From: Nocardioides agariphilus
GTDB taxonomy: Bacteria; Actinomycetota; Actinomycetes; Propionibacteriales; Nocardioidaceae
Length of the DNA: 64,000 nt
Direction: 5' to 3'
Assembly (NCBI RefSeq): GCF_015352445.1
Contig: NZ_JADKPO010000011.1
Coordinates: forward strand, 1 to 64,000
Part shown: in pieces, positions 1-9,532 of the stretch
Layout: every line of letters starts with the position of its first letter
Position numbering within the stretch: position 1 is the stretch's first letter
Translations under genes and position numbers: made by a program
Notes under the pieces: model-generated
The model's database searches: none
The model's input: the letters and a program-made list of their open reading frames with translations, nothing else
Told to the model about the DNA's origin: nothing

Positions 1-1
1 C

Positions 2-109
2 CGGGTCAAGACCCACGCCCGCTGGACCTACCACCGCCTGCCCGACGACGGCTACCGATGGACGACTCCGTCCGGACGGGTCATCGACACCCCACCACCA
101 CGCCGCTGA
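2..109 (+). CDS. DUF222/HNH endonuclease-family protein, C-terminal end (partial)
   Basis: The first 35 codons of the window are open and end at TGA 107-109. The peptide reads ...THARWTYHRLPDDGYRW and then TTPSGRVIDTPPPRR, which resembles the short basic tail that follows the HNH motif in actinobacterial DUF222 (13E12-repeat) proteins. The HNH residues themselves lie outside the window, so the assignment rests on the tail alone. A full-length member of the same family is at 7287-8546, although that copy ends differently. The 56 bases between this stop and the VOC gene hold nothing I recognise. Confidence 0.6.
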   Translation, partial: RVKTHARWTYHRLPDDGYRWTTPSGRVIDTPPPRR

Positions 110-165
110 CACCCGGGCGTCCCCTCGACGGCCGAAGCGCGCAAGGAGGGCCGGCGCTGACCGTG

Positions 166-600
166 TTACCAGGGACTGACGGTGACGCCGCCCCATTCCT
201 CTGGCTCGGTATCGCGCACGGTCTGGGTCAGTTCCCAGCGATGACCGGCTAGGTCCTCAACACTGCATGAGCGCTCGCCGTACGCGTGGCTCGTCGGTTC
301 CTCCATGACTCGCGCCCCTGTCGAGCGGGCTCGGTCGAATGCGGCGTCCACGTCTGGAACCCGAATCTTGATGACGTGCGTGGCGTCCCCCGGAGTCGGA
401 GGGACGTTCTGGCCACGGCTCTCAGCGACGATGACGGCTCCGTCGTGGCCGACGCTCAGCTGAGACCGGTGCCCCTCGCCGATGCGCACTCGCTCCTCGA
501 AGCCGAACGCTGCTTCCAGCCAGGCGACGGCCGCGCGAACATCGGGATAGATGAGCACTGGAGTGACGGTGGTCGGTGGGGCCGAACGGTTGATCCGCAC
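166..600 (-). CDS. VOC (glyoxalase/bleomycin-resistance) family protein
   Basis: A 144-residue protein with one complete VOC module. It opens with a strand and helix (TVTPVLIYPDVRAAVAWLEAAF), followed by the GFEERVRIGEGH segment, and later has the second beta-alpha-beta-beta-beta half (HVIKIRVPDVDAAFDRARSTGARV) ending in the typical DLAGHRWELTQ. VOC proteins include metal-dependent lyases, dioxygenases and drug-binding proteins; no substrate can be read here. The frame stays open to 735, but I chose the GTG at 600 because TAGCCT lies 7 nt upstream of it, a good leaderless -10, and the longer start would overlap the divergent MFS gene. The close divergence from an exporter suggests, but does not prove, shared control. 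Confidence 0.85.
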   Translation of the reverse strand: MRINRSAPPTTVTPVLIYPDVRAAVAWLEAAFGFEERVRIGEGHRSQLSVGHDGAVIVAESRGQNVPPTPGDATHVIKIRVPDVDAAFDRARSTGARVMEEPTSHAYGERSCSVEDLAGHRWELTQTVRDTEPEEWGGVTVSPW

Positions 601-607
601 ATCCGCC

Positions 608-613
608 AGGCTA
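608..613 (-). promoter_or_regulatory. -10 hexamer for leaderless VOC gene
   Basis: TAGCCT on the minus strand ends 7 nt before the GTG at 600, placing the expected transcription start at or next to the start codon. It decides the start of the VOC gene. Confidence 0.5.
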
Positions 614-662
614 GATGTCGCGGAATAGGCGTTCGCCGCGGGCTGGTTGGACGATGGTGCCG

Positions 663-1892
663 ATGTCCAGCGCCCCCGCACCTGCCGCTCTCGATGAGGC
701 GATCCGCCCGCATGCCCGGCACTTCGTGCTGGCATTGCTCGCCCTGGCGGCCGGTGGTTTCACGATCGGCACGACCGAGTTCGTGACGATGGGGCTGCTG
801 CCCCAGATAGCCGAGGGGGTGGGCGTCTCGATCCCGACGGCCGGCCACGTCATCTCGGCCTATGCGGTGGGCGTGGTGATCGGGGCGCCGGTGCTGGCGT
901 TCCTGGGTGCGAGGCTGCCACGCCGTGGGCTGCTCGTCGCCTTGATGTTCGCCTACGCCGTCGGAAACGCAGCCAGCGCGGTGGCGACGTCGTTCGGCCT
1001 GCTGACGGTGGCGCGGGTCGCGACCGGCTTCCCGCACGGCGCGTACTTCGGGGTGGCGTCGCTGGTGGCCGCGTCGCTGGCTCCCGAGGGACGCAAGGGC
1101 CGCGCGGTGGCGATGGTGATGCTCGGCCTGTCGGTCGCCAACGTCGTGGGCGTGCCGGCCGCGACCTGGCTGGGCCAGAACCTCGGTTGGCGCTCGACGT
1201 ACTGGGCCGTGACCGGACTCGCGCTGCTGACGGCGGCGCTCGTGCTGACGTTCGTGCCGTCGTGCCCGGGCGACGCCGGTGCGACGGGTCGGCGGGAGCT
1301 ACGGGCATTCAAGGAGCCGCAGGTCTGGCTGACGCTGATGGCCGGCGCGGTTGGCTTCGGCGGCATGTTCGCGGTCTACTCCTACATCGCGCCCACGGTC
1401 ACCGAGGTCGGCGGCCTGCCCGACGGCGCCGTGCCCGTGTTCCTGCTCGCGTTCGGCCTCGGGATGGTGGTCGGCACCTGGCTCGCGGGCGAGCTGGCCG
1501 ACTGGTCGGTGTTCCGCTCGCTGCTGGGCTCCTCGCTCGGCATGGCGGTGGCGCTGCTGGCGTTCTCGGCACTTGCCCCGGCCGGTTGGTGGTTGATCCC
1601 GATCGGCTTCCTGATCACCGTGTTGGGCTCGGTTCTCGTCGTCAACCTGCAGCTGCGGTTGATGGACGTCGCCGGAGACGCGCAGACGATCGGCGCCGCC
1701 CTCAACCACGCCTCTCTCAACATCGCCAACGCCGCTGGTGCCTGGCTGGGCGGCGTGGTGATCGCGGCCGGCTTCGGCTACCGCTCGACGGGCGTGGTCG
1801 GCGCAGCACTGGCGATCGCCGGGTTCGGGGTCCTCGTGGTCTCGGCCTTCCTCGCGCGACGCATGCCTCACATGCCCTCGCTGTCGGCGTGA
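663..1892 (+). CDS. MFS transporter, DHA1-type drug/sugar efflux family
   Basis: About 409 residues with twelve predicted membrane segments, the usual size for the major facilitator superfamily. The N-terminal part has the GTTEFVTMGLLPQIAEGVGV motif region seen in the AraJ/Cmx (chloramphenicol exporter-like) group. The loop GARLPRRGLLVALM corresponds to the conserved MFS motif A between helices 2 and 3. It probably exports a small molecule by proton antiport in the cytoplasmic membrane; the substrate is unknown. Start choice is uncertain: ATG 663 is used, with ATG 654 close by and a weak GGACG upstream. A hairpin after the stop (1924-1948) probably ends the transcript. The VOC gene is divergent. 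Confidence 0.88.
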   Translation: MSSAPAPAALDEAIRPHARHFVLALLALAAGGFTIGTTEFVTMGLLPQIAEGVGVSIPTAGHVISAYAVGVVIGAPVLAFLGARLPRRGLLVALMFAYAVGNAASAVATSFGLLTVARVATGFPHGAYFGVASLVAASLAPEGRKGRAVAMVMLGLSVANVVGVPAATWLGQNLGWRSTYWAVTGLALLTAALVLTFVPSCPGDAGATGRRELRAFKEPQVWLTLMAGAVGFGGMFAVYSYIAPTVTEVGGLPDGAVPVFLLAFGLGMVVGTWLAGELADWSVFRSLLGSSLGMAVALLAFSALAPAGWWLIPIGFLITVLGSVLVVNLQLRLMDVAGDAQTIGAALNHASLNIANAAGAWLGGVVIAAGFGYRSTGVVGAALAIAGFGVLVVSAFLARRMPHMPSLSA

Positions 1893-1923
1893 CCGCAGCC
1901 ACCAACCCGCGAACAGGCCACGA

Positions 1924-1948
1924 CGCCTTAGTCATTTCGGACTAGGCG
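1924..1948 (+). terminator. hairpin terminator after the MFS gene
   Basis: CGCCTTAGTC, loop ATTTCG, then GACTAGGCG: a stem with one bulged base, 31 bp after the MFS stop codon. No U-tract follows, as is common in high-GC actinobacteria. Confidence 0.5.
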
Positions 1949-1993
1949 GGCGGCCCCCTCGACCCTATTTGCCCCAAGATGGTTGAGAATCGA

Positions 1994-2032
1994 ACCGTAA
2001 CGGCCCGGGCGGAGGTAGTCCCCGGTTACGGT
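1994..2032 (+). other. inverted repeat in leader of Tat-secreted protein gene
   Basis: ACCGTAAC at 1994-2001 and GTTACGGT at 2025-2032 form perfect 8-bp arms around a 23-nt GC-rich spacer, 70 bp upstream of the start at 2102. It could be an operator or an mRNA stem. Nothing else recognisable lies between 1949 and 2090. Confidence 0.35.
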
Positions 2033-2101
2033 CGTCCTACTCGTTCGCCGCTTCCGAAAGCAGGCACGAGCCCCCCGACTACCCCCCGATGGAGTCTTCG
2101 C

Positions 2102-2566
2102 ATGTCTGTACACCAGGTCTCTCGGCGCACCCTTGCCCGTGGGGCTGCATGGTCGGTCCCGATCGTGGCCGTCGGCGTCGCAGCCCCGGCGTTCGCCGTG
2201 TCGCCGGGCTCGACGCCGCACCTGGTTCCAGGGGGGAGCTGCAAGTGCCCGGGCTCGGGCGGCAACAACTTCAACTTCAAGGCGGTCATCGCCGTCGCGA
2301 CCGCCGGCAACGCCGACTGGACGTTCACCATCACCGGGTTCACCTTCGACGGTGTCGCCAGCACGAACCCGGCCCCGATCACCCTGACCGGGGGCGACGG
2401 CAACCTGATCTTGGTGAAGAACCTCACCAACAGCGCCGCCAAGCACTTCGTGGCGTTCAACTGGTCGGCGAAGAACGGGACCACCGGCGAGGTCGTCACC
2501 GGCTCCTTCCCCTCGACCCAGCTGACCTTCGCGCCGAACTGCGTGTCGCCGATCCTCTGCCCGTGA
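2102..2566 (+). CDS. small secreted protein with Tat signal peptide, unknown function
   Basis: A 154-residue protein. Residues 1-34 form a twin-arginine signal: SRRTLARG, a hydrophobic stretch, and a predicted cleavage after APAFA. The mature part is about 120 residues, rich in Gly, Asn and Thr, with three cysteines: one pair close together near its N-terminus (SCKCPG) and others near the C-terminus (NCVSPILC). It looks like a beta-sandwich surface protein, but I recognise no catalytic motif. The ATG at 2102 is chosen because GGAG lies 7 nt upstream and the signal peptide begins directly after it. The gene stands alone between the MFS terminator and the convergent GNAT gene, only 2 bp away. 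Confidence 0.8.
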   Translation: MSVHQVSRRTLARGAAWSVPIVAVGVAAPAFAVSPGSTPHLVPGGSCKCPGSGGNNFNFKAVIAVATAGNADWTFTITGFTFDGVASTNPAPITLTGGDGNLILVKNLTNSAAKHFVAFNWSAKNGTTGEVVTGSFPSTQLTFAPNCVSPILCP

Positions 2567-2568
2567 CC

Positions 2569-3699
2569 TCACTGGCCAGACGAATGGCCAGACGACTGGC
2601 TGCGTGACCACTCCCCACGCAGGACGTCGTACAGGACGCAGTCGGCCCGACCGTCGGCCAGCACCGTGCCGAGCCGCTCGAGGCCGTGCTCGGTCATGCC
2701 GCTGGCCTCGAGCACGTGGCGCGACGCCGCGTTGTCGACCGCGGCGTAGGCCTTGACGCGCTGCAGACCCAGGACGTCGAACGCGTGCTGCAGGACCAGG
2801 CCGACGGCTGTGGTCATCACGCCGCGACCGCGAGCCTCGGGATGGGTCCAGTAGCCGACCTCGCCGTGGGCCAGGTCGTCGGTCAGGTCGAACAGTCCGA
2901 CCGAGCCGATCACCAGGTCGGTCGCGGGATCCACCACCGCCCAGCTCAGTCCGTCACCGTTGGCTCGCGCCGCGGTCCCCCCGCGGATGAAGGCGAGCGC
3001 CTCCTGAACCGTGTACGGCGACGGCAGGCTGCCGAGCCAGCCGCGGGTCCGTTCGTCGAGGCACGCCTCCAGCACCCGCTCGGCGTCTGTGTCGACGAAC
3101 GCCCGTAGGCGTACGCCCGGCCCGTCCAGCACCACCTCGTCGAGCCAGCGGCGTTGCGGCTCGCGTGGGTCGCCGGAGAGCAGGGTGCCGGTCCAGGCGT
3201 CGCGCAGCTCGCCGCGGTGGGGCAGCCACTGGCGCAGCGTCCCCTCGAAGGTGAACCCGAGCTTCCACGCCAGTCGCCGCGAAGCCCAGTTGCCGACGTT
3301 GGCCAGCCAGATGACCGTGGCCAGGTCCTTCTCGCGAAAGCCCCAGTCGAGCAGCATGCGCAGCGCGTGCTCCATGTGGCCCGTTCCGCGGACCCACGGG
3401 TGCGATCCATAGGCGATCTCGGCGCGGCGGTCACCCTCGTTGCGCAGGCAGATGTGGCCGGCGTACCTGCCCTCGGCCTCGACGACGAACCCCCACTCCT
3501 TGTCGGACTCCCACGCCCCGGGTACGAAGCCGAGGATGAAGTCGCGCGCGTCGGCGTGGGAGTAGGGCACCGGCACCGTCGTCCACTGGATCGACAGCGG
3601 GTCCTGGCACTGCTCCCACGACCCTTGTACGTCGCTCTCCTGCGGGTGACGCAGGGTCACTGGGCCGTCGGTCAGGGTCGGCGCGGTCACGGGCGGCAT
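2569..3699 (-). CDS. tandem GNAT acetyltransferase (RimJ/RimL-like, two domains)
   Basis: About 376 residues with two GNAT folds. The first (to about residue 175) has the acetyl-CoA loop region around HPWVRGTGHMEHALRMLLDWGF and the WLANVGNWASRRLAWKLGFTFEG segment typical of RimJ/RimL-type enzymes. The second (from about 190) has YWTHPEARGRGVMTTAVGL, the classic R/Q-x-x-G-x-G/A acetyl-CoA motif, and AAVDNAASRHVLEASGM. RimJ/RimL relatives acetylate N-termini of proteins or small amines; the substrate here is unknown. Only the second domain has a clean motif A, so the first may be degenerate. The start is ATG 3699. The extreme C-terminus (SSGHSSGQ) is encoded by a 12-bp tandem repeat. Confidence 0.85.
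   Translation of the reverse strand: MPPVTAPTLTDGPVTLRHPQESDVQGSWEQCQDPLSIQWTTVPVPYSHADARDFILGFVPGAWESDKEWGFVVEAEGRYAGHICLRNEGDRRAEIAYGSHPWVRGTGHMEHALRMLLDWGFREKDLATVIWLANVGNWASRRLAWKLGFTFEGTLRQWLPHRGELRDAWTGTLLSGDPREPQRRWLDEVVLDGPGVRLRAFVDTDAERVLEACLDERTRGWLGSLPSPYTVQEALAFIRGGTAARANGDGLSWAVVDPATDLVIGSVGLFDLTDDLAHGEVGYWTHPEARGRGVMTTAVGLVLQHAFDVLGLQRVKAYAAVDNAASRHVLEASGMTEHGLERLGTVLADGRADCVLYDVLRGEWSRSQSSGHSSGQ
2572..2607 (-). repeat. 12-bp tandem repeat at the 3' end of the GNAT gene
   Basis: Plus-strand units CTGGCCAGACGA, ATGGCCAGACGA and a decayed CTGGCTGCGTGA. The core TGGCCAGACG also occurs in the tandem array at 4633-4692, two kilobases away and in the same orientation. Confidence 0.6.
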
Positions 3700-3719
3700 A
3701 GACCCACTTTGGCAGGCGA

Positions 3720-4866
3720 CTACTCCTCGTTGCCCGGCAATTGCGCCTCGTGCCACGTGCGGCCGTCGTCGTCGGACCAGGACAGGGGGGCGTTCATGAA
3801 GCCGTACTGCGTGACGTAGAGACGCTCGCCCGCCAGGAACGCCTGGCCCACCTTGCGGTCCGTCGGCCGGAAGGCGCCATCGGCGCCGAGGAGGTACCAG
3901 TCGCCGGTGCTGGCGTCGGTGATCACGGTGGTCCCGGCGGGTGTGATGAGGACCGAGGTCACGCCACCGAGCATCGTGGTCATCCGGGGTTGTACGACCT
4001 GGTCGCCGTGCGCGACGACGAGGCCGGTCATCGGGATGCCGCCGTCGGGGTCGTCACCCAGGCCGACCATCGTGACGTCGTCGCCGCGGCCGGCGAGGAC
4101 GCAGGTCGCGCCGGGCACATTGGGTCCGATCTTGTCGCCGACCGTGAGCGTGACGCCGCCTTGGCCCCTGCCGCACGTGACCAGCTCGCCGTCGGGCGTG
4201 ACGTAGCCGTCGGCGATGTCCCCGTAGAGGATCGGCATCGTCGACAGCGACCGGTCCGATGGCCGGTAGAGCATGTTGACGCCGTACTCGCCGTGCACGA
4301 ACACGTCGCCCGGCCGCGCCGGGCGGCTCGGACCCGATCCGCGCACCTGGGCGATGGTCCCGTTGGTGCCGATCGTCGCGACGTATCCACCGTCGACGCC
4401 GATCCAGCCGCCGTCCGGTAGCGGGGTCAGGTCGAACGGCTCGTCGAGGCGTCGGCCGTGCACGGTGCCGTCGGCCTCGCGGATCACCAGGGCGAAGGTC
4501 GGCCCGGGTTGCTCCAGAGCCCGCCACACGACCGCGATCGCCCCGTCCGTCGACCCCTCGGTCTCGAACGGGTGGGAGTCGGTGCCGTCCACGACCTTGC
4601 GCCACAGTCCCTCGTCGGTGTCCGGCAGCGGCGTCTGGCCGGATGTCTGGCCGGATGTCTGGCCAGACGTCTGGCCAGCCGGCTGGCCAGGTGGGCCGGC
4701 CGTCGGCGACAGGCTCTGCCAGACGCCGACGCCGCCCACGACGAGCACGGCGGCCGCGATGCCGCCGGTCGCCGTGCGGAGCCGTCGGGCACGCACCCGC
4801 CGGGTCACCTCGTCGTACGGCGGGATCACGACGCGCTCGCGGACGTCGCTCGCCAAGTCGTGGAGG

Positions 4867-4883
<17 letters not shown>
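3720..4883 (-). CDS. membrane-anchored probable anti-sigma/regulatory partner of the adjacent ECF sigma factor
   Basis: About 387 residues from the ATG at 4883. Residues 1-35 are a charged cytoplasmic segment (LHDLASDVRERVVIPPYDEV), followed by a basic stretch, one transmembrane helix at about 40-56, a low-complexity linker of GQTS repeats (about 66-84) and a large extracytoplasmic region with repeated GxxWxGVDGGYVA-like strands suggestive of a beta-propeller. There is no zinc-binding HxxxCxxC anti-sigma motif. The start overlaps the stop of the sigma gene by 17 bp, so the two are translationally coupled, the usual arrangement for ECF sigma/anti-sigma pairs. The anti-sigma role is inferred from position and topology only. 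Starts upstream of 4883 would run far into the sigma gene. Confidence 0.7.
4633..4692 (-). repeat. 12-bp tandem repeat encoding GQTS linker
   Basis: Five 12-bp units on the plus strand: GTCTGGCCGGAT twice, GTCTGGCCAGAC, GTCTGGCCAGCC and GGCTGGCCAGGT. Read on the minus strand they encode the Gly-Gln-Thr-Ser/Pro-Ala linker just outside the membrane helix. Copy number could vary without a frameshift. Confidence 0.8.
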
Positions 4884-6531
<1,648 letters not shown>

Positions 6532-6538
6532 AGGCCAG

Positions 6539-6544
6539 TAAGGT
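6539..6544 (+). promoter_or_regulatory. -10 hexamer for leaderless 2H phosphoesterase gene
   Basis: TAAGGT sits 7 nt before GTG 6552, which sets that GTG as the start and implies transcription independent of trpS. Confidence 0.5.
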
Positions 6545-6551
6545 CGTTCGG

Positions 6552-7064
6552 GTGCCGGTCATCGGAGTCGCCCTCTCGATCCCGGAGCCGTGGGCCAGCC
6601 AGCTCCAGGACTACCGCACCAGCATCGACTCGTCGGCGGCGACGATCCCGACGCACATCACGTTGATCCCGCCTACCGAGGTCGGCGACAAGGAGCTCGA
6701 TGCCGTCGAGGAGCATCTCGCCAAGGTCGCCGACTCGGGCGGGACCTTCGAGGTGCACCTGCGCGGCACCGGCACGTTCCGGCCGGTCTCGCCCGTCGTG
6801 TTCGTCAGCCTGGCCAAGGGCATCGGGCAGACCGAGCAGCTGGCCTCGGCCCTACGCTCCGGGCCGCTCGCGGTCGACGTCGAGTTCCCGTTCCACCCGC
6901 ACGTGACCGTCGCGCATCACCTCCCCGACGACGTCATGGACGAGGTGTTCGAGGAGCTCGCCGGCTTCGAGGCTTCCTTCGAGGTCACCGGCTTCCACCT
7001 CTACGTCCACGACGACGTCCACGGGTGGCAGCCGACGCGCGACTTCGCTCTCTCGCGGGTGTGA
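6552..7064 (+). CDS. 2'-5' RNA ligase/2H phosphoesterase family protein
   Basis: A 170-residue protein with the two H-x-T/S motifs that define the 2H phosphoesterase fold: HITLIPP near residue 33 and HVTVAHH near residue 117, each following a hydrophobic strand. Family members hydrolyse cyclic phosphodiesters or reversibly join RNA 2'-5' linkages; the physiological substrate in actinobacteria is unknown. The size matches the single-domain LigT/YjcG-like group. The start GTG 6552 is supported by TAAGGT 7 nt upstream; the frame is open further back but that would overlap the end of trpS. Confidence 0.88.
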   Translation: MPVIGVALSIPEPWASQLQDYRTSIDSSAATIPTHITLIPPTEVGDKELDAVEEHLAKVADSGGTFEVHLRGTGTFRPVSPVVFVSLAKGIGQTEQLASALRSGPLAVDVEFPFHPHVTVAHHLPDDVMDEVFEELAGFEASFEVTGFHLYVHDDVHGWQPTRDFALSRV

Positions 7065-7074
7065 CGGCACGTGT

Positions 7075-7140
7075 TCAGTGGCCCTTGCGGACCGCCGTAC
7101 GCAGGTCGCGGTTGAGCTGGGAGATCACGTCGAGCGCACG
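7075..7140 (-). pseudogene. possible C-terminal remnant of a YihY/BrkB-type membrane protein gene
   Basis: On the minus strand a stop at 7075-7077 is preceded by an open stretch encoding RALDVISQLNRDLRTAVRKGH. It looks like a real charged C-terminal tail and not random sequence, with G/C at most third positions. Further upstream it fades into PNTPLPSW and non-coding sequence before the DUF222/HNH gene. In M. tuberculosis trpS neighbours a yhjD/yihY-type gene, so I infer that the body of this gene was replaced by the HNH gene. The family assignment is by synteny and resemblance only. Confidence 0.35.
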
Positions 7141-7286
7141 CCAAGAGGGGAGGGGTGTGTTCGGGGTAGGTGTGAGGAAACCAGTCGCACGTCCCCCGAA
7201 ATGTGGTGTCAGAACATGTCGGAATCCCCTGTGGAATAAGGGGTTCTGGAGCGATGGATGTCGGTGGTCGATGCTTGGCTTGTCTC

Positions 7287-8546
7287 ATGTCCAGCACCTA
7301 TGCCGAGCCGTTCGCGCGGATCGCCGAGGCCCTGGATGAGATCGCCGCGATCAACCCGGTGTTCCGCTCGACGACAGAGAAGCAGGATCTGCTGACGGGC
7401 CTGGCCGGGCTCATCGCGCGCGCCCAGGCCCAACAGCTACGCGTTCTCGCCGTGGCCGACGATGTCGCCGAGCAGACCGGAGCGAGGTCGACTGCCGCGT
7501 GGCTGGCCGACGAGACCCGCGACGCACACGGCCGGATCCGCGCCGATGCCAGGCTGGCTGACCTGCTCGACCAGAGGTGGACCCTGCTGGGCGACGCCTT
7601 CGCCAAGGGCCGGGTCAACCTCGCACAGGTGCGCGCCATCTCCGATGCGCTGTCCTCACTTCCCCAGGACCTGGGCGACGACCTACTGGCCAAGGCCGAG
7701 GACTTCCTGGTCGACCAGGCCGCACAGCTCGGGCCGCGCGAGCTGGCCAACCTGGGCCGCGGGGTGTTGCAGCACGTCGCGCCAGACATCGCCGACCAGG
7801 CCGAGTACCAAGCGCTGCTCGCCGCCGAGGACAGAGCCTCGGCCGCCACCAGGCTCACCATGCGGCGGCGCGGCGATGGCTCCACCGACGGCAGCTTCCG
7901 CATCCCTGACGCACTTGCCGGTCGTGTTCGCACCTACCTGCACGCCTACCTGTCCCCGCGCCGTCGCCGTCTCGACACCCCGTTCGGGCCCGTCGAGGAC
8001 TCCACACCGGACGAGTTCGGCGACCTGCCGATCGCTCGTCGGCAGGGCATCGCCTTCGCAGCCCTGCTCGAGAACATCCCCACCGACACCCTGCCCCGGC
8101 ACGGCGGCACCGCCACCTCCGTGGTCATAGCCGTCGACTACGACGACCTGGTCGCCGAGGTCCAGGCCGCTGGTGTCGTCGAGACCTCGAGCGGTGATGT
8201 CATCACCGGTGGCGAGCTGCGCCGCTTGGCCTGCAATGCCGGCATCCTGCCCGCCGTCATGGGCGGCAAGAGCGAGGTCCTCGACGCCGGTCGGGAGCAA
8301 CGACTCGTCAAGGGCGCGATGCGCAAGCTCATGAACGTGCGTGACAAGACCTGTACGACGATGGGCTGCACCGTTCCTGCCGCCTTCTGCGATGCCCATC
8401 ACCCCAAGCCGTGGTCCCAAGGCGGGCGCACCAGCCTGAAGGACTGCAAGCTTCTCTGCCTCTTCCACCACCGACGGGCGCACCACCCCGACTGGCTCAC
8501 CCATCACCATCCCAACGGCAAGACCAGCTTCACGCGACGCCAATAG
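7287..8546 (+). CDS. DUF222 / 13E12-repeat family HNH endonuclease
   Basis: A 419-residue protein. Residues 1 to about 290 form the alpha-helical DUF222 region typical of the 13E12 repeat family (LTGLAGLIARAQAQQLRVLA and ADARLADLLDQRW segments). The C-terminal HNH nuclease module has CxxxGC-type zinc residues (KTCTTMGC), then CDAHHPKPWSQGG and LLCLFHHRRAHH. In mycobacteria REP13E12 copies are dispersed repeats and serve as integration sites for the phiRv1 prophage; the cellular role is not known. ATG 7287 starts the conserved region, without an obvious Shine-Dalgarno. A related 3' end lies at the left edge of the window. The flanking 7141-7286 stretch has no gene and is less GC-rich than its surroundings. 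Confidence 0.9.
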   Translation: MSSTYAEPFARIAEALDEIAAINPVFRSTTEKQDLLTGLAGLIARAQAQQLRVLAVADDVAEQTGARSTAAWLADETRDAHGRIRADARLADLLDQRWTLLGDAFAKGRVNLAQVRAISDALSSLPQDLGDDLLAKAEDFLVDQAAQLGPRELANLGRGVLQHVAPDIADQAEYQALLAAEDRASAATRLTMRRRGDGSTDGSFRIPDALAGRVRTYLHAYLSPRRRRLDTPFGPVEDSTPDEFGDLPIARRQGIAFAALLENIPTDTLPRHGGTATSVVIAVDYDDLVAEVQAAGVVETSSGDVITGGELRRLACNAGILPAVMGGKSEVLDAGREQRLVKGAMRKLMNVRDKTCTTMGCTVPAAFCDAHHPKPWSQGGRTSLKDCKLLCLFHHRRAHHPDWLTHHHPNGKTSFTRRQ

Positions 8547-8570
8547 GCATTCGGCTGTTGGATCCCTACG

Positions 8571-9491
8571 TCAGCCGCCGGCGCGATGGCGCAGTCTCAG
8601 GTCGGCGAGCGCCTCCGCGAGGTCGGGGTGGCGGAAGTCGAACCCGGCGTCCAGCAGGCGCGCGGGGATGGCGCGCCGCCCCGTGAGCGCCAGCGCCGGG
8701 TCCGTGCGCAGGAGCACGGCTCCCAGTCGGACGAGTGCCCGGGGCGTGGGCGGGGCAGCTGGCCGGCCCGCGTCGGCTCGAAGGGCGGCCATCAGGTCCG
8801 CGTTGCGCACTGGATGGGGACCGGTCGCGTGGACGACCCCTGACATGGCCGGTCCGGTGGGGAGGAGCATCGCGCGGACGACGGCGAGCCAGTCCTCGAT
8901 GTGGATCCAGCTGACCCACTGCCGACCCGAGCCGACCCGACCGCCGAGCCCCCAACGCGCCAGGGCGCGCAGCCGGTCGAGGGCGGGTGTGTCGTTGTCC
9001 AAGACGATGCCGGTCCGGAGCGTGACCATCCGCTCGGTGTTCGCCTCCCGAGCGGCCAGTTCCCATGCCTTCGCTACCCCCGCCATCTGGGGTGGGCCAT
9101 CAGCTGGTGGTGCTGACTCGTCGAGCACCTGTTCGCCGGCGTCGCCGTAGATGGCCAGCGTGCTCGACTGCAGCCAGACCGGCACGAGGGATGACAAGGT
9201 GGCGCTCGTCTCGACGAGCGCCCGAGTGGGCTCGACCCGCGATCGGGTCAGCAGGTCGAGGTTCGCCGGCGTGGGTCGGCGGTCGACCAGCTCGCCGGCG
9301 AGGTTGACGACCGCGCTCCCTTCGAGCTCGGTGCGCCATGACCCGACGGTCCGGCCGTCCCACTCCACCTGCCGGAACGGCCCGGTACGTGAGCGGCGGG
9401 TGAGCACGACGACCTCGTGGCCGCGGTTCGCCAAGTCCTCGCAGAGCCGACTTCCGAGCGCCCCCGAACCTCCGGCGACGACGACCTTCAC
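8571..9491 (-). CDS. TIGR01777-family NAD(P)-dependent epimerase/dehydratase-like protein
   Basis: A 306-residue extended short-chain dehydrogenase. The Rossmann motif is at the very N-terminus (VVVAGGSGALGSRL). The middle carries the atypical active-site region SSTLAIYGDAG, and the C-terminus has the DUF1731-like segment PARLLDAGFDFRHPDLAEAL that marks the TIGR01777/YfcH (SulA-like) group. No substrate is known for the group; YfcH binds NADP. Start is GTG 9491, with TAGGTT 6 nt upstream, so it is probably transcribed separately from the GNAT-kinase operon before it. Confidence 0.88.
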   Translation of the reverse strand: MKVVVAGGSGALGSRLCEDLANRGHEVVVLTRRSRTGPFRQVEWDGRTVGSWRTELEGSAVVNLAGELVDRRPTPANLDLLTRSRVEPTRALVETSATLSSLVPVWLQSSTLAIYGDAGEQVLDESAPPADGPPQMAGVAKAWELAAREANTERMVTLRTGIVLDNDTPALDRLRALARWGLGGRVGSGRQWVSWIHIEDWLAVVRAMLLPTGPAMSGVVHATGPHPVRNADLMAALRADAGRPAAPPTPRALVRLGAVLLRTDPALALTGRRAIPARLLDAGFDFRHPDLAEALADLRLRHRAGG

Positions 9492-9497
9492 GCGGGG

Positions 9498-9503
9498 AAC
9501 CTA
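9498..9503 (-). promoter_or_regulatory. -10 hexamer for leaderless TIGR01777 gene
   Basis: TAGGTT on the minus strand, 6 nt before GTG 9491. Confidence 0.5.
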
Positions 9504-9532
9504 TCGGAAGGGGATCGTCCGCAATGGGGCGC

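Noticed and set aside
7203-9100. Complete insertion sequence or transposon around the DUF222/HNH gene
   Set aside because: No transposase, terminal inverted repeats or target duplication visible; the HNH gene alone is not evidence of a transposable unit.
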